From Caldilineaceae bacterium (GTDB taxonomy: Bacteria > Chloroflexota > Anaerolineae > Caldilineales > Caldilineaceae): a stretch of DNA of 8,352 nucleotides. The notes under the pieces were generated by a model, which was not told the origin of the DNA, ran no database searches, and saw only the letters and a list, made by a program, of their open reading frames with translations. The DNA lies in the NCBI GenBank assembly GCA_026645635.1, contig JAPKMV010000121.1:1-8352 (forward strand), in the 5' to 3' direction. Of the stretch, positions 1 through 6,490 are shown piece after piece; position 1 is the first letter of the stretch, and each line of letters starts with the position of its first letter. The translations under genes were made by a program, and so were the position numbers.

Positions 1-1
1 C

Positions 2-523
2 CGCACGAAATCGGTGTACGGCTTTCACGTCCAGATCCGCCAGCTGCTGGAAGTCCAGCATCTCGACCCCGCCGCCTTGTTGCGCCGGATGGACGCCGAC
101 GGCTGGCGCATTCTCTATGTGCGCCGGCAAAACATCCTGCGTCAGTCCATTTCCAGCATGGTCGCCCGCCAACGTCAGCTATGGCACACCACCAACCCGG
201 GCGACTTGGCCCATCGCCGCTTCACCCTCGACCTGGACGAACTGATGGCCTGGCTCGACCGCCGCCAGCGCTATCTGGCGCAGGAAGCGGCCGCACTGCA
301 AGGGCTGCCCCATCTGCCCCTGGTCTATGAGGAAGATTTGATGGCGGCAGCGCGCCATCAGGCGACGATGGCGCGGATTTTCGCATTTCTGGACGTCGCC
401 ATCATCCCCGTTGCAGCCAGAACCCAGCGCTTGGGCAGCGATTGCCTGGCGGATACGGTCGAAAACTATCAGGAACTGGTAGAGCGGGTGGCCGCCAGCC
501 CCTACGGAGGCTTTTTGGCATGA
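2..523 (+). CDS. Sulfotransferase, C-terminal part (5' end outside window)
   Basis: The reading frame is open to the left edge, so this is the 3' part (173 residues) of a gene that starts before the window. The GTG at 14 is an internal codon, not a convincing start, because RTKS precedes VYGFHVQ in the same frame. The fragment holds YVRRQNILRQSISS, which resembles the 3'-phosphate-binding Arg...Ser element of PAPS-dependent sulfotransferases. Further on are LVYEEDL and a terminal DTVENYQELVE...YGGFL segment, both typical of the C-terminal half of Stf0-like and related bacterial sulfotransferases. The 5'-phosphosulfate loop would lie in the missing part. The family moves sulfate from PAPS to a hydroxyl or amine, often on a sugar. 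The stop overlaps the start of the next gene in an ATGA, which suggests coupled translation. The sulfotransferase call is fairly secure; the acceptor is unknown. Confidence 0.75.
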   Translation, partial: RTKSVYGFHVQIRQLLEVQHLDPAALLRRMDADGWRILYVRRQNILRQSISSMVARQRQLWHTTNPGDLAHRRFTLDLDELMAWLDRRQRYLAQEAAALQGLPHLPLVYEEDLMAAARHQATMARIFAFLDVAIIPVAARTQRLGSDCLADTVENYQELVERVAASPYGGFLA

Positions 524-1371
524 ACTTCTCCGCAACGCTGCACCGCATCCTGGCCCGATGGACAAAGGGTCAGCCGCATCCAGTCCCCTATCCTGCGGCG
601 CCGCCGTTGCCCGGCGAACTGCTGGCTGGGCGCTGCGCGTTGATCACCGGGGCCGGGCGCAACATCGGCCGCGCCGTCGCCCTGGAAATGGCCCGCCAGG
701 GCGCGACCATCCTCTTCACGGAAATTGATCCAGGGCGTTGCGCTGCCCTGGCAGAGGAGCTGGCGCAACTGGGCGTCCGCCAGCACGGCTTTGCCCTGGA
801 TGCAGCGGAGCCAGACCAGGCGGCGCTCCTGCACCAACAGATCGCGGCGCTGGGGCTGACGGTGGACCTGCTGGTCAACAATGCCGCCCTGCAACTAGAG
901 CAGCGCTTCCTGGCGCTGGATGCAGCCGGCTGGCAGCGCTCCCTCACCGCCAACATCATCGGCCCCGCCCAACTCAGCCGCACCGTCGCCCGGGCGCTGA
1001 TCGCCGCCGGACGGCCAGGCAGCATCCTCTTCATTACCTCGACCCACCAGTGGGAACCGGCGCTGTGGCCGGCCTACAGCAGCGCCAAGGCAGCGCTCGG
1101 CATGTTGATCCAGGAGATGGCGGCGGAACTGGCCGCGCACAGCATCCGCGTGAACGGCATTGCGCCCGGCTGGGTGACGGAGGAACAGCAGATCAGCCGC
1201 TTCAGCTTGCTGCACGGCAGCACCATCGATCCGCTTTACATTGGCCGGGCTGCCGTCTTTCTGGCCTCCGAACATCACTCCCGCTACACCACCGGTGCAG
1301 TGCTGACGGTGGACGCCGGCCTGTCTTTGCGCAACGGCCGCGTTGCACACGCGCTGGGGCATGGGCGATGA
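520..1371 (+). CDS. Short-chain dehydrogenase/reductase (SDR)
   Basis: This is a 283-residue classical SDR that would catalyse NAD(P)-dependent oxidation or reduction of a hydroxyl or keto group, probably on a sugar or sugar-derived intermediate given the neighbours. Visible motifs are the cofactor-binding TGAGRNIG at residues 43-50, a likely adenine-contacting D94, NNAA at 120-123, N145, the active-site YSSAK with Tyr186 and Lys190, and PG at 216-217. The probable catalytic Ser174 lies 12 residues before the Tyr; 13 is more usual. About 35 residues precede the Rossmann core, longer than in most SDRs. The start is ATG 520, supported by GGAGG at 506-510 and by a 4-base ATGA overlap with the upstream sulfotransferase. 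An in-frame ATG at 442 lies inside that gene and is not preferred. The stop again overlaps the next start by 4 bases. Family certain, substrate unknown. Confidence 0.9.
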   Translation: MNFSATLHRILARWTKGQPHPVPYPAAPPLPGELLAGRCALITGAGRNIGRAVALEMARQGATILFTEIDPGRCAALAEELAQLGVRQHGFALDAAEPDQAALLHQQIAALGLTVDLLVNNAALQLEQRFLALDAAGWQRSLTANIIGPAQLSRTVARALIAAGRPGSILFITSTHQWEPALWPAYSSAKAALGMLIQEMAAELAAHSIRVNGIAPGWVTEEQQISRFSLLHGSTIDPLYIGRAAVFLASEHHSRYTTGAVLTVDAGLSLRNGRVAHALGHGR

Positions 1372-2582
1372 GTGCTGGCAGGCTGCGCTACGCCGTCATC
1401 GGCATCCAGGGCGTGGGGCGCCACCATATCCGCGCCGCGCGGGAACATCCCCAAGTGGAGTTGACCGCGCTGGTCGATGTGGACAAGGCCGCCGTGAGCC
1501 GCCAGGCCGCAGAGCTGGGCGTGCAGTCCTTCACCGATCACCACGAACTGCTGGCCGCCGGGCTGGTGGACGCTGTCTCGATTGCCACGCCCCACTGGCA
1601 TCTGGCGCCCATCGGACTGGACTGCCTGGCCGCCGGTCTGCACATCCTGGTCGAAAAACCCTTCGCTACTCGCCTGTCGGATGCTCGCGCCATGAACGAA
1701 CTGGCGGAGCAGCGCGGACTTCAGATCGGCGTGGCCTATCAATATCGCACCTTTGCCCCCTGGCCCCGGCTCAAGGCGATCCTGGACAGCGGCGCGCTGG
1801 GCAAGGTGCAGCAGGGCGTCTGGCGCTGGGCGGAATTCCGGCCCGACGCCTATTTTGTCGAAAGCCCGTGGCGGGCCACCTGGCAGGAGAGCGGCGGCGG
1901 CATCCTGATCAACCAAATCAGCCACGATCTGGATCTGCTCTGCTGGCTGCTGGGGCCGCCTGTGGCGGTCACAGCCCGGATAGTCAATCAGCTTCACCAG
2001 GCCGAAATCGAGGATGCGGTGACCGCCACCATTGCGTTCGCCCAGGGCCTGCAAGTGGCCTTTCAGGCGACCATCAACCAGCCCCGCGCGGCCGGCATCC
2101 GCCTGTTGAGCGGCGACCAGGGGCTGGTCGTCGTGGGCGATGCACTGGGGCGAGCAGACGCCGCAACCGAACTTCAGCTTGGCCTCTATGACCAGCCGGC
2201 GGCCCAGGCAGTACGCAGCCTGCCAGGCAGCCACGATCAGCCGGGAATTCGTTGGCAGCGGGTAGGCGGCGTCACGCCGCGACACCGCATCCGCAAGCTG
2301 CTCGGCCTGAAGCAGTTGATGGACTGGAGCAGCCGCTTTCGAGCCAGGCGGTGGGACAGCGGCCACCCGGCGATCTTCGCCGGCTTTGTCCAGGCAGCGC
2401 TGGGTCAGGGACAACCGCTGGTCAGTGGCCGGGAAGCAGAACGGACGGTGGAGCTGATCAACGGCATAATCCTTTCCTCTTTCCTGGGGCGGTGGGTGGA
2501 CTTTCCCCTGGATGCCCAGGAATACGATGCCCTGTTCGATGCCTTGCGCCGGGGAAAGCAGGAGGTGCAGCGATGGCGCTGA
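1368..2582 (+). CDS. Gfo/Idh/MocA-family oxidoreductase
   Basis: This 404-residue protein has the two-domain layout of the glucose-fructose oxidoreductase/inositol dehydrogenase family. The N-terminal NAD(P)-binding fold shows VIGIQGVGRHH at 10-20, an acidic VDVD strand end at 36-39, a SIATPHWHL segment near 71-79, and the hallmark EKP at 96-98 with the conserved Lys97. The C-terminal substrate domain contains the helix GGGILINQISHDLDLL at 176-191, whose His186 matches the usual catalytic His; the position often Asp is Asn182. Family members oxidise or reduce sugars, inositols and UDP-sugars at a ring or side-chain hydroxyl. The start ATG 1368 overlaps the SDR stop (ATGA). A longer open frame back to 738 is an overlap artefact across the SDR gene. 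The neighbouring lactonase-like gene fits an oxidation-to-lactone step, but this is inference. Confidence 0.9.
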   Translation: MSAGRLRYAVIGIQGVGRHHIRAAREHPQVELTALVDVDKAAVSRQAAELGVQSFTDHHELLAAGLVDAVSIATPHWHLAPIGLDCLAAGLHILVEKPFATRLSDARAMNELAEQRGLQIGVAYQYRTFAPWPRLKAILDSGALGKVQQGVWRWAEFRPDAYFVESPWRATWQESGGGILINQISHDLDLLCWLLGPPVAVTARIVNQLHQAEIEDAVTATIAFAQGLQVAFQATINQPRAAGIRLLSGDQGLVVVGDALGRADAATELQLGLYDQPAAQAVRSLPGSHDQPGIRWQRVGGVTPRHRIRKLLGLKQLMDWSSRFRARRWDSGHPAIFAGFVQAALGQGQPLVSGREAERTVELINGIILSSFLGRWVDFPLDAQEYDALFDALRRGKQEVQRWR

Positions 2583-3526
2583 TCCGCCGGGGATGGGGAC
2601 GGTTGCAGCGCACGCTGCGCGCGCGGCTGGCTGCCTGGCGCCCAGGCCGACTCGTGGCGCTGGATGACCGGCTCTGGCAGTGCATCGCTCCCGACGCGCG
2701 CCTGGAACATATCGCAGGCGGCTTCCGCTTCACGGAAGGGCCAGTCTGGCGGCCGCAAACAAAGACGCTCCTTTTCAGCGACATTCCGGCGGATCGCATC
2801 TACGCTTGGGACGGCGCCCGGGTTGCCATCCACCGCTCGCCCAGCCACCACGCCAACGGGCTGGCGCTGGATCGGCAGGGGCGTCTGCTCGCCTGTGAAC
2901 ATAGCGCAAGGCGGCTGAGCCGGCAGGAGGCCGACGGCGCCATCATCACCCTGGCGGACCGCTACGCGAGCAAACGCCTCAATAGCCCCAACGATGTGAC
3001 CGTGCGCAGCGACGGCTTGATCTACTTCACCGACCCGCCCTATGGCATCCGCCCGGAGCAGCAGGAAGCGCTTCATCAGGGTGTCTACACGCTCAACCCA
3101 GACACGGGCGCCCTGGCCCTGGTCATTGCGGATTTGGATCGCCCCAACGGGCTGGCCTTTTCGCCTGACGAAGCCCTGCTCTATGTGGACGACTCCGCCC
3201 GCCGGCAGGTTTACGTCTGCGACGTGCAGGCAGATGGCCGGCTGGAAAACCGGCGGATCTTCTGCGACATGAACGGGCCGGCGGGAGGCAATCCCGACGG
3301 CATGGCGGTGGATGACGCCGGTCATCTCTACTGCACCGGGCCGGGTGGGGTGTGGGTGCTGGATCCGGCGGGCAAGCAACTAGGTCTCATCGCCATGCGC
3401 GAGAAGCCCTCCAACTGTGCGTGGGGCGATGCTGACCGGCGCACCCTCTACATCACTGCGCAGACGTCCCTGTACCGGCTGCGCACCCGGATTGGCGGGG
3501 GGACGGGAGGCGGTCATGCTGCCTGA
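2573..3526 (+). CDS. SMP-30/gluconolactonase-like beta-propeller
   Basis: This 317-residue protein matches the SMP-30/gluconolactonase/LRE family, six-bladed propellers with one divalent metal that usually open sugar lactones to aldonic acids. The expected metal and substrate ligands are visible in order: Glu55 in FTEGPVW, Asn140 in NSPNDV, Asn192 in RPNGLAFSPD, and Asp242 in NPDGMAVD. FTDPPYG at 152-158 is also typical. The first ~40 residues are basic and precede the propeller; they do not look like a signal peptide, so the enzyme is probably cytoplasmic. The start is ATG 2573, with AGGAGG at 2560-2565, and the gene overlaps the oxidoreductase by 10 bases. The pairing suggests the oxidoreductase makes a lactone that this enzyme hydrolyses. 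The family also includes other hydrolases and some carbon-oxygen lyase-like members, so lactonase activity is probable but not proven. Confidence 0.88.
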   Translation: MALIRRGWGRLQRTLRARLAAWRPGRLVALDDRLWQCIAPDARLEHIAGGFRFTEGPVWRPQTKTLLFSDIPADRIYAWDGARVAIHRSPSHHANGLALDRQGRLLACEHSARRLSRQEADGAIITLADRYASKRLNSPNDVTVRSDGLIYFTDPPYGIRPEQQEALHQGVYTLNPDTGALALVIADLDRPNGLAFSPDEALLYVDDSARRQVYVCDVQADGRLENRRIFCDMNGPAGGNPDGMAVDDAGHLYCTGPGGVWVLDPAGKQLGLIAMREKPSNCAWGDADRRTLYITAQTSLYRLRTRIGGGTGGGHAA

Positions 3527-4394
3527 TTTCCTCTGCATCGGCGCCCAAAAGGCGGGGACGACCTGGCTCTACCACGCCCTGCGGCAGCATCCCCAAGTAG
3601 TGATGCCGCCGATCAAGGAAATCCACTACTTTGACCGCGGGAAAAGACCCTACGTCCTCGACCTTCTCGCGCGGAATGCGCCAACGCGCCGCCGCTTTCT
3701 GCGCTGGCTGCGGGATGGGCTGCGCAGCGGTCGGGCTGGCTGGCGGGAGGCGCTTTGGAATGTCCGTTTTTTCTGTCTGCCCCGCTCAGACCGCTGGTAT
3801 GTCGCGCTCTTCCCTCGCCGCGACGGCCTGATTGCCGGGGATGTCACCCCCGGATACGCCCGTATGGGGGAAGCGAAGGTGGCGCAGGTTCAGCGCCTGT
3901 TGCCCGATGCCAAAATCATCTATCTCCTGCGGGATCCGATCGACCGGGCCTGGTCGCAGGCAGCGATGTACTTCCGCCAGTATCATGGCAGCACCAGCAT
4001 CGCCGCTGTTGCCCCCGACACGCTGCGCCGGTTTCTTTTTGATCCCTACAATTTGCGCAACGGAGATTACCACCAGACCCTCACAATATGGCGGAGGTTC
4101 TTCCCGCAGGATAGAATATTGGTGATCTGCCATGACGAGATCGAGGAGGATGCCACCGGCGCACTAAGGCGGATTTATGATTATCTTGCCATCGACAGCA
4201 GCAGTTCGATCATCCCACCCAATATCGGAGAGCGCATTTACACGCAGCCCTATCCAACCATTCCAGCCGATCTTGCCGCTGCATTGGCCCGTCACTTTTG
4301 CCCATCCCTGCTGCGCTTGCACGAGCAGGTCGCTACGCCTCACACGCGACGCTGGCTGGAGCGGGCGCAAGCCCTGGAGGAGAGCACTCTTTGA
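3516..4394 (+). CDS. PAPS-dependent sulfotransferase, complete
   Basis: This is a full-length 292-residue sulfotransferase of the Sulfotransfer_1 type. The 5'-phosphosulfate loop GAQKAGTTW is at residues 9-17, starting almost at the N-terminus as in soluble bacterial enzymes. IKEIHYFD at 33-40 matches the conserved KE-x-x-YF segment after the loop. The 3'-phosphate site is YLLRDPIDRAWSQ at 136-148, with Arg139 and Ser147. GDYHQTLTIWRRFFP at 183-197 matches the usual G-x-Y...L..W...F element of heparan- and glycan-type sulfotransferases. The likely reaction is sulfate transfer from PAPS to a sugar hydroxyl. The start ATG 3516 has GGGAGG at 3505-3510 and overlaps the SMP-30 gene by 11 bases. 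The segment around 4080-4250 uses ATA, AGA and AGG codons and is more AT-rich than its surroundings. The family is sure; the acceptor is not. Confidence 0.92.
   Translation: MLPDFLCIGAQKAGTTWLYHALRQHPQVVMPPIKEIHYFDRGKRPYVLDLLARNAPTRRRFLRWLRDGLRSGRAGWREALWNVRFFCLPRSDRWYVALFPRRDGLIAGDVTPGYARMGEAKVAQVQRLLPDAKIIYLLRDPIDRAWSQAAMYFRQYHGSTSIAAVAPDTLRRFLFDPYNLRNGDYHQTLTIWRRFFPQDRILVICHDEIEEDATGALRRIYDYLAIDSSSSIIPPNIGERIYTQPYPTIPADLAAALARHFCPSLLRLHEQVATPHTRRWLERAQALEESTL
4376..4384 (+). promoter_or_regulatory. Shine-Dalgarno site deciding a TTG start
   Basis: GGAGGAGAG lies inside the end of the sulfotransferase gene; its AGGAG ends 8 bases before the TTG at 4391. The later in-frame ATGs at 4412 and 4421 have no comparable purine run at suitable spacing. 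The site therefore favours TTG 4391, whose codon overlaps the upstream TGA. Confidence 0.6.
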
Positions 4395-5125
4395 AACTGC
4401 ACCCGGTTGAAATGTGCACCATGTTTGAGCCTGCCCTTACCGCCATCATTCCCGTTCACAACGGCGAGCGCTTTCTGGCCGAAGCGATCCGCAGCGCGCT
4501 CGATCAGACCTTGCCCCCCACCGAAATTCTCGTCGTGGATGATGGCTCCACTGACGGCAGCGCGGCGGTGGCCGCTGCCTTCGGCCCGCCCGTGCGCGTG
4601 CTCACCCAGGCCAACCGTGGCCCAAGCGCAGCGCGCAATCTGGGCGTCGCGCACGCGACCGGCGAACTGCTGGCCTTTCTTGACGCCGACGACCTGTGGC
4701 TGCCCGACAAGCTGGCCCGGCAGGTGCACGCCCTGCACGACGCCCCAACGTGTGAGGCGATCCTGGGCGGGGTGGAGAATTTCACCAGCCCGGAGTTGGA
4801 TGCCGCGCAGATCCAGGCGCTATCCCGGTCATCCGTCATAACCGGCGCGCATCACATCGGAGCGCTGCTGATCCGCCGTGCGGCGTTCCGACGCGTGGGC
4901 GACTTCGACCTGCGCTGGCGGCATGGAGAATTCATCGAGTGGTGGGGACGGGCGCTGCGGCTCCATCTGCGGTACACGATTCTGCCGGCTCTGGTTCTGC
5001 GCCGCCGGCTTCATGCAGAAAACCTGACCCTGCGCGAGCCGGCCGGTCGCCAGAATTATCTGCCCCTGCTGCGCGAACATGCCCGCAAACAGCGAGGAGA
5101 GCCTGTCAGCCCCGATGTCCATTAG
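4391..5125 (+). CDS. Glycosyltransferase family 2 (GT-A fold)
   Basis: This 244-residue protein is a short family-2 glycosyltransferase, which moves a sugar from a nucleotide donor to an acceptor on the cytoplasmic side. AIIPVHNGERFLAEAIRSAL near residues 19-38 begins the nucleotide-binding fold. LVVDDGSTDGS follows with Asp50-Asp51, then NRGPSAARNLG at 75-85 and the metal-binding DADD at 98-101. A later GEFIEWWGRA at 179-188 occupies the place of the acidic catalytic region, and RRRLHAENLT near 204-213 resembles the usual terminal R-x-H-x-x-N element. No transmembrane segment is apparent. Start choice: TTG 4391 has a good ribosome site and a 4-base overlap with the sulfotransferase; ATG 4412 or ATG 4421 would remove 7 or 10 residues and leave the domain intact. 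It is the last gene of the operon in the window. Donor and acceptor are unknown. Confidence 0.85.
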   Translation: MKLHPVEMCTMFEPALTAIIPVHNGERFLAEAIRSALDQTLPPTEILVVDDGSTDGSAAVAAAFGPPVRVLTQANRGPSAARNLGVAHATGELLAFLDADDLWLPDKLARQVHALHDAPTCEAILGGVENFTSPELDAAQIQALSRSSVITGAHHIGALLIRRAAFRRVGDFDLRWRHGEFIEWWGRALRLHLRYTILPALVLRRRLHAENLTLREPAGRQNYLPLLREHARKQRGEPVSPDVH

Positions 5126-5178
5126 CAGCGCGGCGCCCTGCCCCCCGATGCGCGAATAGTCCAATTGCCTCGAAAAAC

Positions 5179-5208
5179 TTGTCGATCTGCGCCAATAGAC
5201 AGTAAAAT
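5179..5208 (+). promoter_or_regulatory. Candidate sigma-70-type promoter for the PqqD-like unit
   Basis: TTGTCG (5179-5184) and TAAAAT (5203-5208) are separated by 18 bases and lie in an AT-rich patch that stands out from the GC-rich surroundings. A second possible -10, TATATT at 5210-5215, overlaps the same patch. The 138-base gap after the glycosyltransferase, against overlaps at every earlier junction, supports a new transcription start here. Otherwise the 5126-5263 spacer shows nothing convincing, including no clear terminator. Consensus matching alone is weak evidence. Confidence 0.35.
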
Positions 5209-5263
5209 CTATATTTCAGAATGATGGTTCCCCACCACACAAATATCCGAACGGAGCTTTGCA

Positions 5264-5707
5264 ATGAATGCCGGTCAACGTTATCGCATCAACCAGCCCG
5301 CAGTGATCGCCGAGGTCATCGACGGCGAGGCCATCGTTGTCAATCTCGACAGCGGCGCCTACTACAGCCTGCGCGGCAGCGCCTGTGCGATCTGGGAACT
5401 CTTCGCAGCGCAACTGACAGCCGCCGATGTAACGGCAGCCATGACCGCACGCTTCACCGGTTCACCCGCCGTGATCGAGGCCGGCGTGAAGACCCTGCTG
5501 GAAGAGTTGGTGGGCGAACAACTGCTGACGCCCGCCGTCGATGCCCACCCTGTCCCGCTGCCGCAGCCAGCCAACGGCCATGCCGTGCATCCGCCTTTCG
5601 AGCCGCCAATGCTGGAGAAGTTCACCGACATGGCTGACCTGCTCCTCCTCGACCCGATCCACGAAGTGGGCGAGATGGGTTGGCCCCAAGCCGCACCGAC
5701 GCGCTAA
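5264..5707 (+). CDS. PqqD-like RiPP recognition element with leader-like C-terminal tail
   Basis: This 147-residue protein has a PqqD-like domain at about residues 6-90. The diagnostic core is V-x-L-D-S-G-x-Y-Y-x-L followed by A-x-x-I-W-x-L at 26-46, then helices ending in LLEELVGEQLLTP. PqqD and its relatives bind the leader of a ribosomal peptide and present it to a maturation enzyme. A Pro-rich linker (91-111) leads to a tail with FEPPMLEKFTDMADL at 112-126 and LDPIHEVGEMGWP at 129-141. The first part closely resembles the YxxPxLxxxGD...L leader motif of lasso-peptide precursors, which PqqD-like domains recognise. Stand-alone PqqD proteins are about 90 residues, so the tail is extra. ATG 5264 has GGAG at 5253-5256. 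The domain call is strong. The tail could be an in-cis ligand, a precursor, or a partner-binding segment; its role is unknown. Confidence 0.85.
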   Translation: MNAGQRYRINQPAVIAEVIDGEAIVVNLDSGAYYSLRGSACAIWELFAAQLTAADVTAAMTARFTGSPAVIEAGVKTLLEELVGEQLLTPAVDAHPVPLPQPANGHAVHPPFEPPMLEKFTDMADLLLLDPIHEVGEMGWPQAAPTR

Positions 5708-5772
5708 GCGTGTTACGTGTTACGTGTTGCGTGCTGCGTAGCGAGCACGCAACACGCAACACGTAAGCACGC
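5708..5772. repeat. Heptamer palindrome (long imperfect hairpin)
   Basis: The left arm (5708-5735) begins directly after the PqqD-like stop codon and reads as tandem heptamers TGTTACG, TGTTACG, TGTTGCG, TGCTGCG from 5711. The right arm (5744-5772) is its reverse complement with one mismatch and one single-base bulge. The 8-base loop is 5736-5743. The stem is about 28 bp, far longer than a simple terminator, and no T-run follows it. It lies between two co-oriented genes and could attenuate or stabilise the transcript. A related copy lies at 6855-6916. Confidence 0.85.
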
Positions 5773-5805
5773 TGCTCCAACCTTTCGCCAACCGAGCGAC
5801 CAGCT

Positions 5806-6489
5806 ATGCCCGCCATCCTTGAGGCCGACCAGGTCACCAAAACCTATGCCATCGGCGACCGCCAGATCGCTGTGCTTGATGCGGTCTCGTTTGCTGTGGC
5901 GCCGGGTGAGTTTGTGGTGATCATGGGGAGCAGCGGCAGCGGCAAATCGACCCTGCTGAGCCTGCTCTCCGGCCTCGACCGGCCCAGCCGTGGGCGCATC
6001 CGCATCGACGGCGCGGACATCACCGACTGGAGCGAAGACCAACTCGCGCCCATCCGCAACAGCACCTTTGGCTTTGTGTTCCAGTCCTTTCACCTGGCGC
6101 CGTCGCTCAACGCCCTGGAAAACATCGCCTTTCCCGCCGAGCTGCGCCGCGACCGAGACGCCCGCAGCCGCGCCCGCGCTCTGCTCGAACGCGTCGGCCT
6201 GGCAGACCGCGCCACCAACTTCCCGCACCAGCTATCCGGCGGTGAAAAACAGCGCGTGGCGATCTGCCGGGCGCTGATCAACCAGCCCAAGATCATCTTC
6301 GCCGACGAGCCGACCGGCAACCTGGACTCGACCAACGGCGCGGGCATCATCGACCTGCTGGTGCAGTTGCATCGAGAAGCGCAGACAACGCTGGTGCTCG
6401 TCACCCATGCGCTGGAGGTGGCTGACCATGCCGGGCGCATCATCACCCTGGCCGACGGCAAAGTCGTGAGCGATCAGAGGCGAGCCTGA
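5806..6489 (+). CDS. ABC transporter ATP-binding protein, LolD/MacB type
   Basis: This 227-residue nucleotide-binding subunit has all the ABC motifs: Walker A GSSGSGKST at 41-49, Q-loop Gln93 in FVFQSFHL, signature LSGGEKQR at 143-150, Walker B IIFADE at 163-168 followed by PTGNLDS, and switch His201 in LVTHALEVA. The IMGSSGSGKSTLL and DEPTGNLDS wording, the length and the absence of extra domains place it with the LolD/MacB/FtsE-like exporters (MacB-type mechanotransmission pumps, lipoprotein release, peptide export). These normally work with a permease having a large extracytoplasmic domain; none is seen in the window. ATG 5806 has only a weak upstream GAG at 5794-5796, and the gene follows a long palindrome, so expression may be tuned separately from the PqqD-like gene. 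Export of a modified peptide is possible but is inference. Confidence 0.93.
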   Translation: MPAILEADQVTKTYAIGDRQIAVLDAVSFAVAPGEFVVIMGSSGSGKSTLLSLLSGLDRPSRGRIRIDGADITDWSEDQLAPIRNSTFGFVFQSFHLAPSLNALENIAFPAELRRDRDARSRARALLERVGLADRATNFPHQLSGGEKQRVAICRALINQPKIIFADEPTGNLDSTNGAGIIDLLVQLHREAQTTLVLVTHALEVADHAGRIITLADGKVVSDQRRA

Positions 6490-6490
6490 G

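Noticed and set aside
738..1367. A 210-residue N-terminal extension of the Gfo/Idh/MocA protein
   Set aside because: It overlaps the SDR gene in another frame, is Arg/Pro/Gly-rich and unlike any domain. ATG 1368 gives the expected N-terminal Rossmann fold.
1284..2414. A 376-codon minus-strand open frame
   Set aside because: It lies opposite the SDR end and the Gfo/Idh/MocA gene, has low-complexity composition and no motif; it is a shadow of the real gene.
5221..5637. A 138-codon plus-strand frame overlapping the PqqD-like gene
   Set aside because: It is Arg- and Ser-rich and out of frame with the well-supported PqqD domain; there is no ribosome site before its ATG.
5642..5704. Residues 127-147 of the PqqD-like protein as a classical lasso core
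   Set aside because: There is no Thr at the expected penultimate leader position and no obvious Gly/Ala/Ser/Cys start followed by an acidic residue at 7-9, so a standard lasso ring cannot be argued, though the leader resemblance stands.
5708..5772. Heptamer units as a small CRISPR array
   Set aside because: Units are only 7 bases, contiguous and arranged as a palindrome, with no spacers and no cas genes.
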